From the NCBI GenBank assembly GCA_947493265.1, contig CANLQL010000002.1:248001-312000 (forward strand): 64,000 nt of DNA. Reading direction: 5' to 3'. This DNA is from an uncultured Litoreibacter sp. (lineage in GTDB: Bacteria; Pseudomonadota; Alphaproteobacteria; Rhodobacterales; Rhodobacteraceae). The first letter of the stretch is position 1; the number at the start of each line of letters is the position of its first letter. The position numbers and the translations under genes were made by a program. Below, one piece after another: positions 61,626 through 64,000 of the stretch. The notes beneath the pieces were generated by a model. That model was given only the letters and a program-made list of their open reading frames with translations. It made no database searches and had not been told where the DNA came from.

Positions 61626-62504
61626 TTAGCGGTCAATTCCCTGGGCATTGGCAATCGTGTTTGCCGCACGCTGATGCAGATCAACGAATTCAGCCGCTTT
61701 CGCCTGGTTGGCCGCCAGTGCGGTTTTCCGGGTTTCATAGTTTTCGGCTGTCGCGGCTGCTATAGCGGCCTTCAGGTCAGCAAGTTTTTCGCAAATGATC
61801 ATGCCGTCCGTGTCGAAATATTTCGCGATGTCCGGCGCGCCCCAGTAGATCGGGACGGTCTTGCACAACAGGGCATCAATCAGCTTTTCGGTGAAATAGC
61901 CGGGTTCGCGCACATTTTCGATAACGACTGAATACCGGTACGGGGCCAAGCCGTCAGACTTCTTGTCAAAGGGCTCAAAAGCGCGGCCAAGCAGATGAAC
62001 CTCTGGTGCGTTTTTCTTTGCCCAATGGGCCATCGTGTGGCGCAGTTTGTGGCCTTCAAGATCACGCTTGTTGGACGCGATCAGCGAAATATCTTCGTGT
62101 TTTGTCAGGGCAAGATCGCGCCATTCCGGAACCCAGCTTGTGCCAAAGGCCAGAAAGACCGCATTTGGCGCGGTGGCCAGCAGTTTTGGATTGCAGGTCA
62201 GGATATGGGTAAAACGGCGATGAAACAGACGTGCAAGTCGCATGTGGCGACGGTGGATCGCTGCGGGCTCCACGATCATTAGCGACACTTGTGCCTTCAG
62301 TGATCTCAACCGGGTCAGCCATAGGCTGCTGGAGGGATAGAAGACCAAATGGTCGCTGGCGCGCAGGTCGTTTATGGTCCCGCCGACAAGCCTGTCAGGT
62401 TTTCCCAGCGGCCAATCCAATTGAGACAAGGCGCAGGTCGCAAACTCCGCGTCCGGACGCATCCCGTAGGGAACAATAGCGATTGCCGGTTCTGCGTCGT
62501 CCAT
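61626..62504 (-). CDS. GT10 family glycosyltransferase (alpha-1,3-fucosyltransferase-like)
   Basis: A 292-residue enzyme if started at the ATG 62504. In-frame ATGs at 62561 and 62552 are alternatives, and the frame is open further upstream. YRYSVVIENVREPGYFTEKL, then IDALLCKTVPIYWGAPDI, is the GT10 donor-binding signature. The N-terminal half is variable. It should transfer L-fucose or L-colitose from the GDP donor to a surface glycan. It is 104 bp upstream of the gmd start on the same strand, and divergent from the FkbM gene. Confidence 0.83.
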   Translation of the reverse strand: MDDAEPAIAIVPYGMRPDAEFATCALSQLDWPLGKPDRLVGGTINDLRASDHLVFYPSSSLWLTRLRSLKAQVSLMIVEPAAIHRRHMRLARLFHRRFTHILTCNPKLLATAPNAVFLAFGTSWVPEWRDLALTKHEDISLIASNKRDLEGHKLRHTMAHWAKKNAPEVHLLGRAFEPFDKKSDGLAPYRYSVVIENVREPGYFTEKLIDALLCKTVPIYWGAPDIAKYFDTDGMIICEKLADLKAAIAAATAENYETRKTALAANQAKAAEFVDLHQRAANTIANAQGIDR

Positions 62505-62601
62505 GGTGGGCCCCGGTATGGATTGAAACTTGCGCTGGATGTTGGCATCCATAGGGTACATATGTCCCCCAGAGCGCTCCACCCACAAGAGGAAAGCACC
62601 T

Positions 62602-63267
62602 TTGCCCTCCAAACTGCAGAAGTTCCTGACCAAACGCTGGCGTATCCTGACCGACCCGTCCTACCGTGCGTTCCGCGCCGAGATTAAGCGGTTCTTCCGG
62701 GAACGGGGACGTGGCACGCCAAGTGACTACGCGGATTTGACACCGTCTTCTGTGGTCTTTGACCTCGGCGGCTATCGGGGGGAATGGGCCGCGCTGATGC
62801 GGGGGAAATACGACTGTACAGTCCATGTTTTTGAACCGCATCCCGGCTTTGCAGAGACAATAGAGACGCGGTTTGCCGATGACCCGAAAGTGGTCGTGCA
62901 CGCCTGCGCGTTGGGCTCTGGCGAAGGAGTGTTGATGTTGTCAGATGCTGCGGACGGATCGTCGGCGTTTTCAAAGGGGGCGCCTAATGTCGAAGGGCGG
63001 GTCCGGGCCGCAGACCCGTTCATCGCGTCCTTAGGGTGCGACGAAATCGCCGCCACCAAGATCAATATCGAAGGGGGGGAGTTCGACGTGCTGCCCCATC
63101 TGATCGAAACCGGGGCAATTTCCAAGTTCCGCACGCTGACCGTCCAATTTCATGATTTCGCGCCAGACGCGGTTGCCGCAAGACAGGCCATTCGCGAAGG
63201 TCTTTCAAAGACCCATACCTGTAGCTGGAATTACGAATTTGTCTGGGAAGAGTGGGAGCGTATCTAA
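62602..63267 (+). CDS. FkbM-family methyltransferase
   Basis: A 221-residue SAM-dependent methyltransferase. The TTG at 62602 with AGAGGA upstream is favoured; upstream in-frame ATG/TTG codons lack a ribosome site. VVFDLGGYRGEWAALM is the SAM motif I, VHVFEPHPGFAETIETRF is motif II, and TKINIEGGEFDVLPHLIETG is the FkbM signature (N-I-E-G). FkbM proteins O-methylate sugars in many surface polysaccharide clusters. It is convergent with the GT11 gene, 2 bp apart. Confidence 0.85.
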   Translation: MPSKLQKFLTKRWRILTDPSYRAFRAEIKRFFRERGRGTPSDYADLTPSSVVFDLGGYRGEWAALMRGKYDCTVHVFEPHPGFAETIETRFADDPKVVVHACALGSGEGVLMLSDAADGSSAFSKGAPNVEGRVRAADPFIASLGCDEIAATKINIEGGEFDVLPHLIETGAISKFRTLTVQFHDFAPDAVAARQAIREGLSKTHTCSWNYEFVWEEWERI

Positions 63268-63269
63268 GG

Positions 63270-64000
63270 TCAACCCGCGGTTTTGATCCGGTGCCAAGTT
63301 TTGGGCAGGATGTCGGGATTGTGCAATTTATCGTTGCCAAACCATGTCGCAGGCCCGGCGACGACTTTGTTCGGGTTCGAATTTAACCAGGCCCCCCACC
63401 ACGAAAACGACGAATTTGCGATGACGTTGTGCTGGCAAAGGCTCATCAGGCGCAGGTCTTCGTAATCTGTTGTTGGTCCGTTAAAATCGACGATGGTTTT
63501 TTCGAACGGCAGCGGCAGGTTTTCGCGCGCCCAGTCCGGTTCATCAGAGAAGACGAACACATGCGGCGTGGCGTCTGTCAGGGTGGCGACCTTTTCCAAT
63601 GCAGCTTGGTAATACGCCTCCGTGCAGACATTATGCGCGGCCAGTGCCAGATAATCGCCGCGTCGGACATGTAGCGAGACAGCGGCGTGTTCCGAGATCT
63701 TTGCGGCCATTTCGGCATTCTGGGTGCTGGGCGGCGTCGTGATTTGCAGGTCATCCCGCAGCGTCGCCTCGATGGGCAAAAAATACTGCTGACTTTGCCA
63801 ATAACCATGCAAATAAGTGTCATCCGACCAGGTTTCAAAGCTCGGATCGTACCCCAAGCCTTTCTCGCGCTGTAATTTCGGGTGGCGTCCGAAAAGCCGC
63901 CAAAGCCCGTATTTCACCAACCCGTCGGATTTGATCGGTGGCAGCTGGTCTGCAGATGACAGCGTCCAGTTGAAATGCGCTTTGCACGGCCTGAACCCGA
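63270..64000 (-). CDS. GT11 family glycosyltransferase (alpha-1,2-fucosyltransferase-like), truncated by window end
   Basis: The reading frame is open to the right edge (base 64000), so the 5' end lies outside; about 243 codons are visible. SLHVRRGDYLALAAH is the GT11 donor motif I (His-x-Arg-Arg-x-Asp-Tyr). NVIANSSFSWWGAWLNSNPNKVV is the second signature (S-x-F-S-W-W-x-A-W-L). The segment near the edge, FRPCKAHFNWTL, continues into the missing N-terminus. It probably adds fucose or colitose by an alpha-1,2 link. Confidence 0.88.
   Translation of the reverse strand, partial: GFRPCKAHFNWTLSSADQLPPIKSDGLVKYGLWRLFGRHPKLQREKGLGYDPSFETWSDDTYLHGYWQSQQYFLPIEATLRDDLQITTPPSTQNAEMAAKISEHAAVSLHVRRGDYLALAAHNVCTEAYYQAALEKVATLTDATPHVFVFSDEPDWARENLPLPFEKTIVDFNGPTTDYEDLRLMSLCQHNVIANSSFSWWGAWLNSNPNKVVAGPATWFGNDKLHNPDILPKTWHRIKTAG

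Overview
The window looks like a chromosomal segment of a marine-type alphaproteobacterium, most probably Rhodobacteraceae (Roseobacter group). This rests on gene content and order: a urtABCDE urea transporter with a long UrtB, a hemP mini-operon, a his cluster interleaved with small secreted-protein genes, and a glgP-B-C-A-X-malQ block. It is an inference; no 16S rRNA gene is present. Nothing indicates a prophage, a CRISPR array or an intact insertion sequence.

Layout. 1-950: the end of ychF, a small exported protein, and tRNA-Ser(GCT) with a terminator, followed by about 900 bp without a recognisable gene. 1843-7737: urea ABC transporter operon. 7932-16458: a LysR/dehydrogenase divergent pair, a BASS-family transporter, a HAD-like protein that has lost its catalytic motif, a small P-loop kinase, and an AraC-NmrA-flavin reductase-DUF4345-DUF1772 series on the minus strand. 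16908-20139: a membrane redox operon (flavoreductase, DUF1772-like protein, cytochrome b561, EF-hand protein) divergent from a MarR regulator, with two evenly spaced palindromes between them. 20439-24425: a NarL-type two-component system converging on two very acidic exported proteins that flank a 2-oxoglutarate/Fe(II) oxygenase. 24861-28787: a methyltransferase, an exported protein of unknown function, an ArsR/SRPBCC pair and a hemP operon.

28956-36651 (minus strand) reads as one functional unit. Four genes (rfbF, rfbG, rfbC-like, C-methyltransferase) should make a CDP-activated branched 6-deoxyhexose. Four more (GtrB-like glycosyltransferase, SDR reductase, GT-C membrane glycosyltransferase, GtrA flippase) should load it on a lipid carrier, flip it and attach it to a surface glycan. 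Almost all junctions are 4-bp overlaps.

36933-50696: a dehydrogenase, a PfkB sugar kinase and the complete glycogen synthesis/breakdown operon. 50824-55940: a GT-A-like protein and hisE-F-A-H-B on the minus strand, interrupted by two small exported-protein genes on the plus strand. 56142-58210: a lyxose/mannose isomerase-like cupin and an ArsR-controlled COG0701-type permease. 58301-64000: a second nucleotide-sugar cluster (gmd, colC/fcl-like, colD-like) with GT10 and GT11 glycosyltransferases and an FkbM methyltransferase. The ColD-like enzyme has His where aminotransferases have the PLP lysine, so GDP-L-colitose is a likely product. The GT11 gene runs off the right edge.
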